In this document: one piece after another, positions 49,901 to 58,606 of the stretch
Layout: every line of letters begins with the position of its first letter
Numbering within the stretch: the stretch's first letter is position 1
Assembly (NCBI RefSeq): GCF_012927205.1
Contig: NZ_JABBGC010000001.1
Span: 3,038,810 to 3,102,809, forward strand
Direction of reading: 5' to 3'
DNA length: 64,000 nt
Origin: Chitinophaga fulva
Lineage (GTDB): Bacteria > Bacteroidota > Bacteroidia > Chitinophagales > Chitinophagaceae
The notes under the pieces: model-generated
Told to the model about the DNA's origin: nothing
Database searches by the model: none
What the model saw: the letters and a program-made list of their open reading frames with translations, nothing else
Program-made: the position numbers and the translations under genes

Positions 49901-50386
49901 GTATATGGCCTGAATATCAACCTGAACTATAAACGTTTTGACCTGGGTATGTTCTGGCAGGGTTCACAAGGCAATGACGTGATGAACATCCTGCGTTATG
50001 ACACCGAGTCCGGTACCGGCTGGTACAACGCGCCACAGGGCTTCCTGGAGAAATCCTGGAACGGCCCCGGTTCTACCAACAAGTATTTCCGTATCTCTTC
50101 CAACTCCGCGCTCAACAGCAGCGTGTCTAACTACTTCGTGGAAGATGGTTCCTACCTGCGGTTGAAAAACATACAGTTGGGCTACAACTTCCCGGAAAAA
50201 TGGTTGCAAAGAGCCCGTATACCACAGTTACGGTTATACGTAGGTGCGCAGAACCTGCTCACCTTCACCAAATACAGCGGCCTCGATCCGGAGATGGGCA
50301 ATGCAGATCCACGCCTGATTGGTATTGATCAGGGGTATTTCCCACAAGCGCGCACTTTTATGGTAGGCGTGAACGCTAAATTTTAA
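46913..50386 (+). CDS. SusC/RagA-type TonB-linked outer-membrane transporter with STN domain
   Basis: 1157 residues. After an N-terminal signal segment comes an STN signalling domain (about 45-115; FVRTDADKIFAKIQQESDYRFFYNY), which contacts FecR. A carboxypeptidase-like beta domain follows (VNGKVADEKGTPLVGVSVKVKG). The plug begins with DVTGAISSVNSKDL, includes the RIRGIGSISGSNTPLYIVDG segment, and is followed by the barrel. The C-terminus ends FMVGVNAKF. It imports oligosaccharides or glycosides that its SusD partner binds. The STN domain makes it a transducer, consistent with the sigma/anti-sigma pair upstream. Confidence 0.96.
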   Translation: MKKSRFGGASYALSQTVKLLLMMKLCFVVVLLSCLHASATVFSQEKFTLTFVRTDADKIFAKIQQESDYRFFYNYTAIRQLGKIDLQVKDAPLAEIMRRMLDSSALAFRIVDNNLVVISPKSEQNAGRVNGKVADEKGTPLVGVSVKVKGSSQGAVTDIEGRFSLQAGPGAVLVISYMGFISQEVPVPAGEQLINIVLKESTSGLNEVVVIGYGTQRKKDVTGAISSVNSKDLRNVPVRNAAEALQGKVSGVTVSQSSGSPGSAPVVRIRGIGSISGSNTPLYIVDGLPQTDIGWLNPNDIEAMDILKDASTAAIYGSRGSNGVVIITTRKGSRNDTKMHVTLDTYTGWQSAWKRPHMLNAADFIKYKTQAYSADGAPLPTDINTPEKVAQVLKFVNDNSGPNGTDWWKEVIQQNAPIQSYNVGVSGAGKNLVYASSAGYMKQQGIVKGSDYERLSWRTNVTADISTRVKLTTNFGLIYENRRNVDENNPFSGTIFSAMAADPITPVYRNNLKSVPDFYQRIMTGYEANNPYSQYAGILFTNKPNPVAQVERMQQSVWEGIAIKGGAALDVKIIEPLTFRSNFGMDLGRGISKGFSPAYFLNSFDYATYNTVSNSSSWSNYFVWENTLNFDKTFGKHHITALAGISAELTKGLSYAASKQNIVNNEPDMRIIDAATLNPGASGYTYSSALQSFFGRINYVYADRYILAANVRRDGSSNFGDGYRWGTFPSASAAWRFSEENFIKNANLGWLTSGKLRASYGAIGNQYVNTSGLYLSTYGNTYFRYLFGNANTGYLGAERKTMANPSLQWETSKQTDIALDLTLWDGILDVTVDYFNKKVTNMLVVVPIPSTMGYPSGDFWTNAGSMVNKGWEVSLGHSHHFGDFSYNVRLNVSTFRNEVLSMGGGEPIYTTAHLGETISKTEVGKPVGYYFGWLTDGIFQTQDEVDKSPQRLSSRPGDIRFKDINGVDANGNIVPGPDGKLDAADRTMIGNPWPDFVYGLNINLNYKRFDLGMFWQGSQGNDVMNILRYDTESGTGWYNAPQGFLEKSWNGPGSTNKYFRISSNSALNSSVSNYFVEDGSYLRLKNIQLGYNFPEKWLQRARIPQLRLYVGAQNLLTFTKYSGLDPEMGNADPRLIGIDQGYFPQARTFMVGVNAKF

Positions 50387-50404
50387 TCCTTAACACTGTC
50401 TGTA

Positions 50405-51997
50405 ATGAAAAAGATCATATATACTTTACCGTTGTTGATGGTTTTGCTGACTGTTTCCTGTTCCAAGGATTACCTGAACAGGCCGCCGCTGGGAAAACAA
50501 ACCGATGAAAACTTTTACAATTCGCCGGGTGCCGGTTTTAAGACTGTCGTTAACTGTTACCTTGGATTCTATGATTTCTGGGGATACCAGGCAGCGATGG
50601 CGGAGCTGGGCAACATGGCCACCGACGAAAGCGATAAAGGCGGTTCCGACGCCAATGACCGTCCGTTTGTGGTAGATCTGGGCTGGGGCCGTGCGCTGGC
50701 CACCAACGAAACGCTTAATGGTCTCTGGGGCGCCTGTTACAAAGGCATTGGCAACTGCAACGTGGCGCTGGAGCGCCTGCCCGCAGCCAAACTGCTGGAT
50801 GACAAAGGCAATCCGCTCGATGATAAAACCAGGAGCCGTTACCTCGCGGAGATACGTTTCCTGCGTGCTTACTACTACCTCGACCTGGTACGTGTATTCG
50901 GTGGCGTGCCCCTGGTGACAAAAACGCTGCAACTCGAAGACCGCAACAAGATCGTGCGGGCAGCTTCCAATGAAGTGTTTCAGTTCATCACCAGTGAACT
51001 GGAGGCTGTGGGTAATGATGCCGCGCTGCCTTCCCGCGGTGACCTGCCTGCTACAGAACTGGGCCGTGTTACCAAAGAAGCTGCATGGGCCGTACAAGCA
51101 AGGGCTTACCTCTTCTTCGCGGAAGATGACAAAACCCTCTACGCCAAAGCCCGCGATGCCGCTAAAAAAGTGATCGACGCCAATGCTTACACGCTGGACC
51201 CGCAGTATCAGGCGCTGTTCCTGAAAGATGGCTACAAAAGCCCGGAAGCAGTGTTCCCTATCATCTTCGGTGATGATCCCGCAGCCTTTATCTACGGTAC
51301 TACGCTGCCTATCTACTGTTCGCCGCGTAACGTAGGCGGATGGGGTTTCGACTGCCCTACGCAGTCGCTCGTGGATGAATACGAACCCGGTGACCCACGT
51401 ATCCTTTTCACGGTTCTCGACCAGGGAGATGTGTTCCCCGGTGGAGAAACACTGGACTTCTCCTCTTATCCGAATACCGGTCATCATAACCGCAAAGTTT
51501 TCCTGCCTGCAAACCGCCGTGGACAAGGGTGGGGCAACGATGCCTGGACCATGCACCTGGTGCGTTATGCAGACGTGCTGCTGATGTATGCAGAAGCGTT
51601 GATTGAAAGTGGTGGCAGCAAACAGGATGCCGCCAATTACATCAATATGGTACGTAACCGCGCCAGCAACTCGTCCCACACCGATGTGGAAGCAGTGTCC
51701 CGCAAGCGGGTGATAGCGGCCACGCCGCTGCCAGCGGTAACAGCCGGAGATGATCTGCGCAAAGCCCTGCGGCATGAACGGCGCGTGGAGCTGGGCTGTG
51801 AATACGGCCGTGTGTTTGACCTGTTGCGCTGGAACAGCTACGTGACCACCATGAAAGATTATTCCACTAAACCTTATTCCAACGGAAAAGGCAGCGCCTT
51901 CAGAGCGCCAGCTTCCGGTAATAAATACCTCTTCCCGATACCGCAACAGGAAATAGATCGTACCGGCGGTGGTATCAAACAAAACCCTGGTTACTAA
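50405..51997 (+). CDS. SusD/RagB-family substrate-binding lipoprotein
   Basis: 530 residues with a lipobox (LTVSCSKDYL; Cys near residue 19). The SusD fold is recognised by an N-terminal TPR-like half (LNRPPLGKQTDENFYNS, YLAEIRFLRAYYYLDLVRVFGGVPLVT) and a C-terminal half ending LRHERRVELGCEYGRVFDLLRW and YLFPIPQQEIDR. It sits on the cell surface as the lid of SusC. It follows susC by 18 bp. Substrate unknown, although the downstream oxidative enzymes point to a sugar or glycoside. Confidence 0.95.
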   Translation: MKKIIYTLPLLMVLLTVSCSKDYLNRPPLGKQTDENFYNSPGAGFKTVVNCYLGFYDFWGYQAAMAELGNMATDESDKGGSDANDRPFVVDLGWGRALATNETLNGLWGACYKGIGNCNVALERLPAAKLLDDKGNPLDDKTRSRYLAEIRFLRAYYYLDLVRVFGGVPLVTKTLQLEDRNKIVRAASNEVFQFITSELEAVGNDAALPSRGDLPATELGRVTKEAAWAVQARAYLFFAEDDKTLYAKARDAAKKVIDANAYTLDPQYQALFLKDGYKSPEAVFPIIFGDDPAAFIYGTTLPIYCSPRNVGGWGFDCPTQSLVDEYEPGDPRILFTVLDQGDVFPGGETLDFSSYPNTGHHNRKVFLPANRRGQGWGNDAWTMHLVRYADVLLMYAEALIESGGSKQDAANYINMVRNRASNSSHTDVEAVSRKRVIAATPLPAVTAGDDLRKALRHERRVELGCEYGRVFDLLRWNSYVTTMKDYSTKPYSNGKGSAFRAPASGNKYLFPIPQQEIDRTGGGIKQNPGY

Positions 51998-52033
51998 TTC
52001 TTAATTGAATTGATGGACTTTTAATTAGAAACA

Positions 52034-55000
52034 ATGAAAAAATTATGGTTGCCTGTGTTGCTCACATTGCTTACAGCATGTGGGGCCAAGCGTTCTGTTA
52101 CCCGTATTTTATGTTACACGAAAAACACAGAAAGCCCCTGGGTGAAGCAATTACAGGAGGCAGGACAAAAAGAAGGCTGGCAGATAGTGCTTACCGGCGA
52201 CAGGCAGTATTTCCAGGATGATTCCCTGAAAAGCTTCAGCGCAGTATGTGTGCCCTTTTCTCTGACAGATAGTTTGAATTACCGGAATATTCCGGCATTG
52301 AAACGTTATGCAGAAGCAGGTGGTGGCGGTATCCTCGCGGTGAAAGACAGTGCTGCCGTTAAACAGGGATGGCCCTGGTTGCGCGAATGGAACACGCTAC
52401 CGGAAGGCAAAGAACTGGAACAGGACAAAGGCCGCCTGTATATTGTGCCTGCTACAGCTACGGCTGCAACCATACAACCGGCTATCCGTTACCTGGTGGG
52501 GAACAATGCCTGGCCTGATTACAGCAAGTCATTGACCATTGCGCCGCCGGATACTAACCGTTACACCTATACGGTACTGGACCACGGTCTGGATGAGCCG
52601 ATGGAGATGTGTATCCTCCCAGGCGGTAACGTATTGTTCGTAGAACGCAAGGGCGCCGTGAAACTCTATGATGCCCGTCAGCGGCAAACCAAAACCATCG
52701 GCCGTTTCGATGTGTTCAGCGGTATTGAGGACGGCTTGCTGGGCGTGGCGCTGGACCCTCATTATGAAAAAAATCACTGGGTGTATTTTTATTACGCGCC
52801 CGCTGGTGAGAAATGGTACAATAAACTGGTACGCCTCGAACTGCATGGCGACACGCTGGACATGTCTTCCGAAAAGGTGTTGATGGAAGTGCCTACGCAG
52901 CGCCGCTATTGCTGCCACTCTGCCGGCTACCTGTTCTTCGGGCCGCATGACCTGTTGTACTTGTCTATCGGTGATAATACGAATGCTGAAGAAACCCACG
53001 GCTATACGCCAGTAGATGAAAGACCCGGCCGCGAGCTGTCGGATGATCAGGCCAGTTCCGCCAGCACCATGGATTTGCGCGGTAAGATCCTGCGTATTAA
53101 ACCGGAGCCGGACGGAACATACTCCATCCCCGAGGGTAACCTCTTCCCTAAGGATGGCTCCAAAGGCCGCCCGGAAATTTATGTGATGGGCTGCCGTAAC
53201 CCTTATCGTTTTTCTGTGGACATGAAAAATGCATTTGTCTACTGGGGCGATGTGGGGCCGGACACGAAAGTCCCTTCTGCAGAAGGCAGCACACTCAGCT
53301 TCGATGAAATCAATCAGGCAAAGAAACCCGGTTTCTTTGGATGGCCTTATTTCAATGGTAACAACGAAGCCTATCCTTTGCTGGATTATGCTACCATGAA
53401 AGAGCGTCCGGGAAAAGACCCATTGCGTCCTGTTAACAATTCACCGCACAATACCGGTATCAAAGACCTGCCGCCTGCACAGCCGGCCATGATATGGTAT
53501 GGCGATGCCGCTTCACCGGTGTTCCCGATGGTAGGCAAAGGCGGAGAGACGGCTATGGCTGGACCAGTATTCTACAGTGATCAGTTTAAGAATGCACCTT
53601 ATAAACTGTCTGATTATTACAACGGCAAGCTGTTTATCTATGAATGGATGCGGCACTGGATTATGGCGGTAACGTTGGACTCCGCCGGCAATTACCTACG
53701 GATGGAGCCTTTCCTGGAGAATATTGATTTTGCAGCTCCTACGGATATGAAGATTGCGCCCGATGGCAGCATTTATATGCTGGAATACGGCACCAACTGG
53801 TTCTCCAAAAACTCCAATGCCAAACTGGTACGTATCACCTATTCAGAAGGCAACCGTCAACCGGTGGCGAATATACGCAGCAGCCAGTTGTACGGTGGTG
53901 CACCACTGACAGTGAAGCTCTCCGCTACCGGCTCCGTGGACTACGACAAAGGCGATAAGCTCACGTATACATGGAAGATCGGTGATAAACAGCTTACCGG
54001 TGAACAGGTGGACCATACTTTCTCTCAGCCGGGCGTGTATAAAGTAGACCTGACGGTATCTGATGATCATGGCGGCAAAGGAACATCTTCCGTGGACATC
54101 AAAGTGGGCAATACACCACCGGATGTGAGAATCATGACCTCTGCGAACAAAAGCTTCTATTGGGACAATGCCCTGCTGGATTATAAAGTGATGGTCACCG
54201 ATCCGGAAGATGGTACTCCTGACAGCAGCAAGATTAAAATCACCTTTGATTATCTCCCGATGGGAAAAGATTTCGCACTGGTACTCGCTAATAACGGTGG
54301 TGGCAATACGAAGTTCGCCAAAGGGCATCAGCTGTTCTGGTCGTTGGATTGTAAATCGTGCCATACGGAGAATACTACGTCCATTGGTCCGAGTTTGCAG
54401 GAAGTGGCCAAACGTTATACTGATAACGAAACCAATGTGAACAAACTGGCAGCCAAGATTATTACCGGTGGCAGCGGCAGCTGGGGTAGCCGCACGATGT
54501 CTGCCCATCCGGACATGTCTGTTGACGATGCCAAAGAGATTGTGCATTATATTCTGTCACTCAGCAGCGTGCAGGGCACTCTGCCTATGCAGGGCGTGCA
54601 ATCCTTTAAAGCGCATGCTGGCAAAGGCAACGAGGGCGGGTATCTGCTGATGGCCACTTATACGGATAAAGGCGCCAACAATATAGAACCGATTACCAGC
54701 AGGGATTATCTCATGCTAAGAAATCCATGGGTGCAGGCAGAAGATTTTGATGAAGGCAATGTGAACCTGATCACGATCACCACAGCAGGCTTGGCTTATA
54801 CAGCTGTGCGTAACAACAGTTACATCCGGTTCAACCATCTGTATATGGACGGAGTGAAGAGCATGCAGTTCAATGTACAGGAGCAGGGTATTGGTGGTGT
54901 GGTGGAAGTACACCTGGACAAGCCGGACGGGCCGCTGGCGGGCAAAGCAGTGGTGAAAGCCGGAAACGCGGCAGCAGCCGGACCAACAGCAGGATGGAAA

Positions 55001-55126
55001 CCAGTGTCCGCGACGATACAACCTGTTACGGGTCAGCATGATTTGTACTTCGTGTTCAAAAGTACAGATGGTAAAGATGGTTATCTCTTTAACATGGATT
55101 GGATCAATTTCTCCAACAATAACTGA
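52034..55126 (+). CDS. PQQ-type sugar dehydrogenase with PKD, cytochrome c and CBM6-like domains
   Basis: 1030 residues. A lipoprotein signal (LLTACGAK) is followed by a degenerate ThuA-like region (about 25-160). A GSDH/sorbosone-dehydrogenase six-blade propeller (about 175-600) contains GLDEPMEMCILPGG, GIEDGLLGVALDP and RGKILRIKP. Then come a PKD domain (about 612-700), a cytochrome c segment with CKSCH (Cys773, Cys776, His777), and a C-terminal CBM6-like beta domain (about 895-1030) starting VQAEDFDEGNV. The likely role is oxidation of a sugar outside the cytoplasm, passing electrons to its own heme. ThuA-linked dehydrogenases of this build recur in Bacteroidota sugar loci. Confidence 0.87.
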   Translation: MKKLWLPVLLTLLTACGAKRSVTRILCYTKNTESPWVKQLQEAGQKEGWQIVLTGDRQYFQDDSLKSFSAVCVPFSLTDSLNYRNIPALKRYAEAGGGGILAVKDSAAVKQGWPWLREWNTLPEGKELEQDKGRLYIVPATATAATIQPAIRYLVGNNAWPDYSKSLTIAPPDTNRYTYTVLDHGLDEPMEMCILPGGNVLFVERKGAVKLYDARQRQTKTIGRFDVFSGIEDGLLGVALDPHYEKNHWVYFYYAPAGEKWYNKLVRLELHGDTLDMSSEKVLMEVPTQRRYCCHSAGYLFFGPHDLLYLSIGDNTNAEETHGYTPVDERPGRELSDDQASSASTMDLRGKILRIKPEPDGTYSIPEGNLFPKDGSKGRPEIYVMGCRNPYRFSVDMKNAFVYWGDVGPDTKVPSAEGSTLSFDEINQAKKPGFFGWPYFNGNNEAYPLLDYATMKERPGKDPLRPVNNSPHNTGIKDLPPAQPAMIWYGDAASPVFPMVGKGGETAMAGPVFYSDQFKNAPYKLSDYYNGKLFIYEWMRHWIMAVTLDSAGNYLRMEPFLENIDFAAPTDMKIAPDGSIYMLEYGTNWFSKNSNAKLVRITYSEGNRQPVANIRSSQLYGGAPLTVKLSATGSVDYDKGDKLTYTWKIGDKQLTGEQVDHTFSQPGVYKVDLTVSDDHGGKGTSSVDIKVGNTPPDVRIMTSANKSFYWDNALLDYKVMVTDPEDGTPDSSKIKITFDYLPMGKDFALVLANNGGGNTKFAKGHQLFWSLDCKSCHTENTTSIGPSLQEVAKRYTDNETNVNKLAAKIITGGSGSWGSRTMSAHPDMSVDDAKEIVHYILSLSSVQGTLPMQGVQSFKAHAGKGNEGGYLLMATYTDKGANNIEPITSRDYLMLRNPWVQAEDFDEGNVNLITITTAGLAYTAVRNNSYIRFNHLYMDGVKSMQFNVQEQGIGGVVEVHLDKPDGPLAGKAVVKAGNAAAAGPTAGWKPVSATIQPVTGQHDLYFVFKSTDGKDGYLFNMDWINFSNNN

Positions 55127-55130
55127 TCGT

Positions 55131-56324
55131 ATGTCCCTTTCCGTTCGGCTGCGGCTGTCTATCCTGATGCTATTGGAGTACTTTACCTGGGGCGCCTGGT
55201 ATGTCACCATGGGCACGTACCTGATCACCGCGTTGAAAGCAGATGCGGTGCAGGTGGGCGCAGCATATGCCAATCTCTCCATTGCGGCCATTATCTCCCC
55301 GTTTTTTGTGGGGTTGATAGCCGACCGTTTTTTTGCAGCGCAGAAGGTGTTGGGCGTATTGCATCTGGCAGGTGCGGTCACGCTTTATATGACCGGCAGC
55401 GTACATGATTTTGGTAGTTTCTGGTGGCTGATATTGCTGTATACGTTGTTGTATATGCCCACCATGTCGCTGGCCAATGCTATTTCCTTCCGGCAGATGA
55501 CCGATGCCGGAAGGGAATTCCCTTCAGTGCGTGTATTCGGTACCGTAGGATGGATCGTTGCCGGTTTGCTGATAGGATTTGCCAAGGTGGAAACTACCGC
55601 CGTAACCTTTCATGTCGCCGCTGCCAGTTCACTGCTGCTGGGCGTCTACAGCTTTTTCCTGCCTGACACACCACCCGTGAAAAAGAAGGTGCAGTTGTCG
55701 GATGTGTTGGGACTGGACGCATTGGTACTGTTTAAAAGCCGTGCTTACTGGCTGTTTTTTATCACGGCCATTGCCGTGTGTATACCGCTGGCATTTTATT
55801 ACAGCTTTACGAATGCTTTCCTGAACGACAGCGGCATGACCAATGCTGCCGGTAAAATGACGCTGGGACAGGTTTCTGAATTCCTGTTCCTGCTGTTGAT
55901 GCCGTTGCTGTTTGTCCGCATGGGCGTAAAACGCATGCTGGTGCTGGGCATGGCCTGCTGGATACTGCGTTATGTACTGTTTGCCTATGGCGACAGTGGC
56001 GCCGGTACCTGGATGCTGTATGGCGGTATCGTGCTGCATGGTATGTGCTACGATTTCTTTTTCGTGACCGGGCAGATTTATACTGACCGTAAAGCCGGTG
56101 AGGCCGTGAAGAATGCCGCACAGGGATTGATTACGCTGGCCACCTACGGCATTGGTATGCTGGTAGGGTCCTACGTGTCAGGGTTTGTAGCGCGGCGGTT
56201 CAGTGAGGCGGGAGCCGCCGGCCCGGTGTATGACTGGCAGGCTATCTGGCTGGTGCCGGCGGGCATTACCGGGGTGTTCCTGCTGTTGTTTGTTTTTTTA
56301 TTCCGGGAGGATGATCAACCGTAA
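55131..56324 (+). CDS. MFS sugar/nucleoside transporter (NupG-like)
   Basis: About 397 residues from the ATG at 55131, 4 bp after the dehydrogenase stop; the longer frame overlaps that gene and is rejected. Twelve transmembrane segments. The opening LRLSILMLLEYFTWGAWYVTMGTYL is typical of the nucleoside:H+ symporter branch of the MFS, members of which in Bacteroidota loci carry sugars. It is likely to carry the periplasmic product of the dehydrogenase, or the intact sugar, across the inner membrane. Confidence 0.87.
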   Translation: MSLSVRLRLSILMLLEYFTWGAWYVTMGTYLITALKADAVQVGAAYANLSIAAIISPFFVGLIADRFFAAQKVLGVLHLAGAVTLYMTGSVHDFGSFWWLILLYTLLYMPTMSLANAISFRQMTDAGREFPSVRVFGTVGWIVAGLLIGFAKVETTAVTFHVAAASSLLLGVYSFFLPDTPPVKKKVQLSDVLGLDALVLFKSRAYWLFFITAIAVCIPLAFYYSFTNAFLNDSGMTNAAGKMTLGQVSEFLFLLLMPLLFVRMGVKRMLVLGMACWILRYVLFAYGDSGAGTWMLYGGIVLHGMCYDFFFVTGQIYTDRKAGEAVKNAAQGLITLATYGIGMLVGSYVSGFVARRFSEAGAAGPVYDWQAIWLVPAGITGVFLLLFVFLFREDDQP

Positions 56325-56347
56325 CTATAACAATAAAACATTTTTAT

Positions 56348-57541
56348 ATGGGAAGAAAAATTGCCATGCTGGGCAGTGGTTTTATCGGTAGGTTTTACGC
56401 CGATTCCATCCACAGCCAACGCAGTAAAGACAGGATCGTCAGCATTTATTCTCGCCGTGAAGAAAGTGCGCAGAAATTTGCTGCTGACTATCAAACACCA
56501 CACTGGACTACCACGATGGAAGAAGCGATCCATCATCCGGAGGTGGACGTGGTGTGCATTGCTTTGCCTAATAACCTGCATGAGGCAGCCGTGATGGCCT
56601 GCTGTAAAGCAAAGAAAGCCGTGATCTGTACCAAGCCGCTGGGCCGTAACGCCGAAGAAGCCAAAAGGATGCTGGAGGCAGTAGAAGCGGCGGGCATCTT
56701 CCATGGTTATATGGAAGACCTGGTATATACGCCTAAATTCTCCAAAGCCCTGCAAAGTGTGCAGGACGGTGCATTGGGCCGTATTCTCTGGGCCAAGTCG
56801 AGGGAAACACACCCCGGTCCGCACAGTGAATGGTTCTGGGACAAAGAACAGGCCGGCGGTGGTTGTATCCTTGATCTGGGCTGTCATTGTGTGGAGATCG
56901 CCCGCAGCTTTATCGGTAAAGACATCAAACCGGTGGAAGTGATGTGTTGGGCAGATACGCAGGTAAAACCAATTGATGCAGAAGATCATGCCATCGGGTT
57001 GGTGAGGTATGAAAACGGCGCCATTGGCCAGTTTGAAGTAAGCTGGACTTTCCGTGGTGGTCTCGATTTACGTGATGAAGTGATGGGCACCGAAGGTACG
57101 ATATGGCTCAACAGCTTCCTGCGTACCGGTTTTGATATGTTCACCACCGGCAAAGGTGCGGAGTACGTAGCAGAAAAAGCAGAGAGCAACACCGGCTGGT
57201 TGTTTCCCGTAGGAGATGAGTTGAATGATCTGGGGTATAACCACATGTTCACCGACATGTTCAATGCTATCGAACAGAACAAAGCACCGCGGGAATCCTT
57301 TTATGATGGCTACGTGGTAAACGCTGTGCTGGACGCGGCTTACAGGAGCGCTGCCAGCAAGCAATGGGAGCCCGTAAAGCTGGAGATATGGCGTGGCCGT
57401 GAAGGGGTGGGCAAAGGTGCTTCCCTGGTAGATTATGATGACAAACATTACCTGATCAAAGAAGAGAAGACACATTTTGGCAGCACGAAACTGATCTTAA
57501 AAGAAAAACAAAGCGGGAAGATCATTGAAGTGACCCGTTAA
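56348..57541 (+). CDS. Gfo/Idh/MocA-family oxidoreductase (cytoplasmic)
   Basis: 397 residues. A Rossmann NAD(P) motif at the N-terminus (MLGSGFIGRFYADSI), the EKP-loop equivalent CTKPLGRNAEEAKRM, and the C-terminal alpha/beta domain with GGCILDLGCHCVEIARSFIG, carrying the conserved G.L.D.G.H metal/sugar-site motif. No signal peptide. Family members oxidise or reduce sugar hydroxyls, often at C3. It is 23 bp after the MFS gene, in the same operon. Confidence 0.9.
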   Translation: MGRKIAMLGSGFIGRFYADSIHSQRSKDRIVSIYSRREESAQKFAADYQTPHWTTTMEEAIHHPEVDVVCIALPNNLHEAAVMACCKAKKAVICTKPLGRNAEEAKRMLEAVEAAGIFHGYMEDLVYTPKFSKALQSVQDGALGRILWAKSRETHPGPHSEWFWDKEQAGGGCILDLGCHCVEIARSFIGKDIKPVEVMCWADTQVKPIDAEDHAIGLVRYENGAIGQFEVSWTFRGGLDLRDEVMGTEGTIWLNSFLRTGFDMFTTGKGAEYVAEKAESNTGWLFPVGDELNDLGYNHMFTDMFNAIEQNKAPRESFYDGYVVNAVLDAAYRSAASKQWEPVKLEIWRGREGVGKGASLVDYDDKHYLIKEEKTHFGSTKLILKEKQSGKIIEVTR

Positions 57542-57561
57542 TCATCCAAATAAAACAAATT

Positions 57562-58560
57562 ATGACCGCATACGATCGCAGGAAATTTCTCAGAACAGCG
57601 GCAATAACGGGGGTTGGGCTCGGTCTGGTAGGCCGTGCCGGCTCCCTGTTTGCCGGTACGCCCGCTGAAGCAGGAAAACGGGTAGGCATCATCGGGCTGG
57701 ACACTTCACACAGTGTGGAGTTCACCAAAATGCTGAACGCCCAAAATGCAGACCCTTCCTACCATGGATTTAAAGTGGTGGCGGCTTATCCGCAGGGCAG
57801 TAAAGACATCGCTTCCAGCCTGGAGATGGTGCCTGGTAACCTCGCCAAGGTAAAAGAGCTGGGCGTGGAGATAGTGGATTCTATTGCGGCCTTACTGGAA
57901 AAGGTAGACGTGGTCCTGCTGGAGTCCAACGATGGCCGCGTACACCTGGAGCAGGCGCTCCCGGTATTTAAAGCCGGCAAAAAGGTTTTCATCGATAAGC
58001 CGATAGCCGCTTCCCTGGCAGATACCAAAGCAATTTTTAAGGCAGCCGAAAAATATAAGGTGCCGGTGTTCTCTTCTTCCGCATTACGTTTTATTGACAG
58101 CATCCAACAGGTGAAACAGGGCAAGATCGGCAAAGTGGCCGGGGCCGACGTATATACGCCGTCGCCTACGGAGAAAACACACCCCGATCTTTTCTGGTAC
58201 GGTATCCATGGTGTGGAGATGCTGTTTGCTCTGATGGGTGCCGGTTGCCGTAAGGTGACCCGCACTACTTCCGAAGATATGGACCAGGTAACCGGTGTAT
58301 GGGCTGATGGCCGCATCGGTACGCTGCGCGGCGTGATCAAAGGCCCATATGGTTTTGGTGGCCATGCTTTCGGTGAAAAAGGCATTATGCCCATCGGTGA
58401 TTTCAGCTCGTACCAGCCGCTGGTATTGCAGATCACTTCGTTCTTCCAGACCGGCATCGTGCCGGTGGACCCGCAGGAGACCATTGAGATGATGGCCTTC
58501 ATGGAAGCTGCCGATGCCAGCAAAAAGAAAAAAGGCGCTCCTGTAATGATGAATGTGTAG
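57562..58560 (+). CDS. Gfo/Idh/MocA-family oxidoreductase with Tat signal
   Basis: 332 residues. It begins with a twin-arginine-like signal (DRRKFLRTAAITGVGLGLVGRAGSLFAG), so it is probably exported folded with its cofactor. The Rossmann region is KRVGIIGLDTSHSVEFTKML, where the usual GxGxxG is replaced by GLDTSH. The EKP equivalent is FIDKPIAASLADTKA, and the WYGIHGVEMLFALMG segment marks the active-site helix. The weakened glycine motif raises the question of how it holds NAD. It is the last gene of the operon. Confidence 0.85.
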   Translation: MTAYDRRKFLRTAAITGVGLGLVGRAGSLFAGTPAEAGKRVGIIGLDTSHSVEFTKMLNAQNADPSYHGFKVVAAYPQGSKDIASSLEMVPGNLAKVKELGVEIVDSIAALLEKVDVVLLESNDGRVHLEQALPVFKAGKKVFIDKPIAASLADTKAIFKAAEKYKVPVFSSSALRFIDSIQQVKQGKIGKVAGADVYTPSPTEKTHPDLFWYGIHGVEMLFALMGAGCRKVTRTTSEDMDQVTGVWADGRIGTLRGVIKGPYGFGGHAFGEKGIMPIGDFSSYQPLVLQITSFFQTGIVPVDPQETIEMMAFMEAADASKKKKGAPVMMNV

Positions 58561-58567
58561 CGCCCTG

Positions 58568-58606
58568 CCCCGGGGCTGGTGTAATGCCTGCTTCGGGGTT
58601 TTATTT
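58568..58606 (+). terminator. Probable terminator of the SusCD operon
   Basis: CCCCG (58568-58572) can pair with CGGGG (58594-58598) before TTTTATTT. A competing short palindrome, GCCCCGGGGC, lies at the left arm. The stem is short, so support is moderate. Confidence 0.5.

Noticed and set aside
50426..51982. 518-codon minus-strand frame opposite SusD
   Set aside because: It covers almost exactly the SusD gene, has no signal, domain or start, and arises from SusD codon usage.
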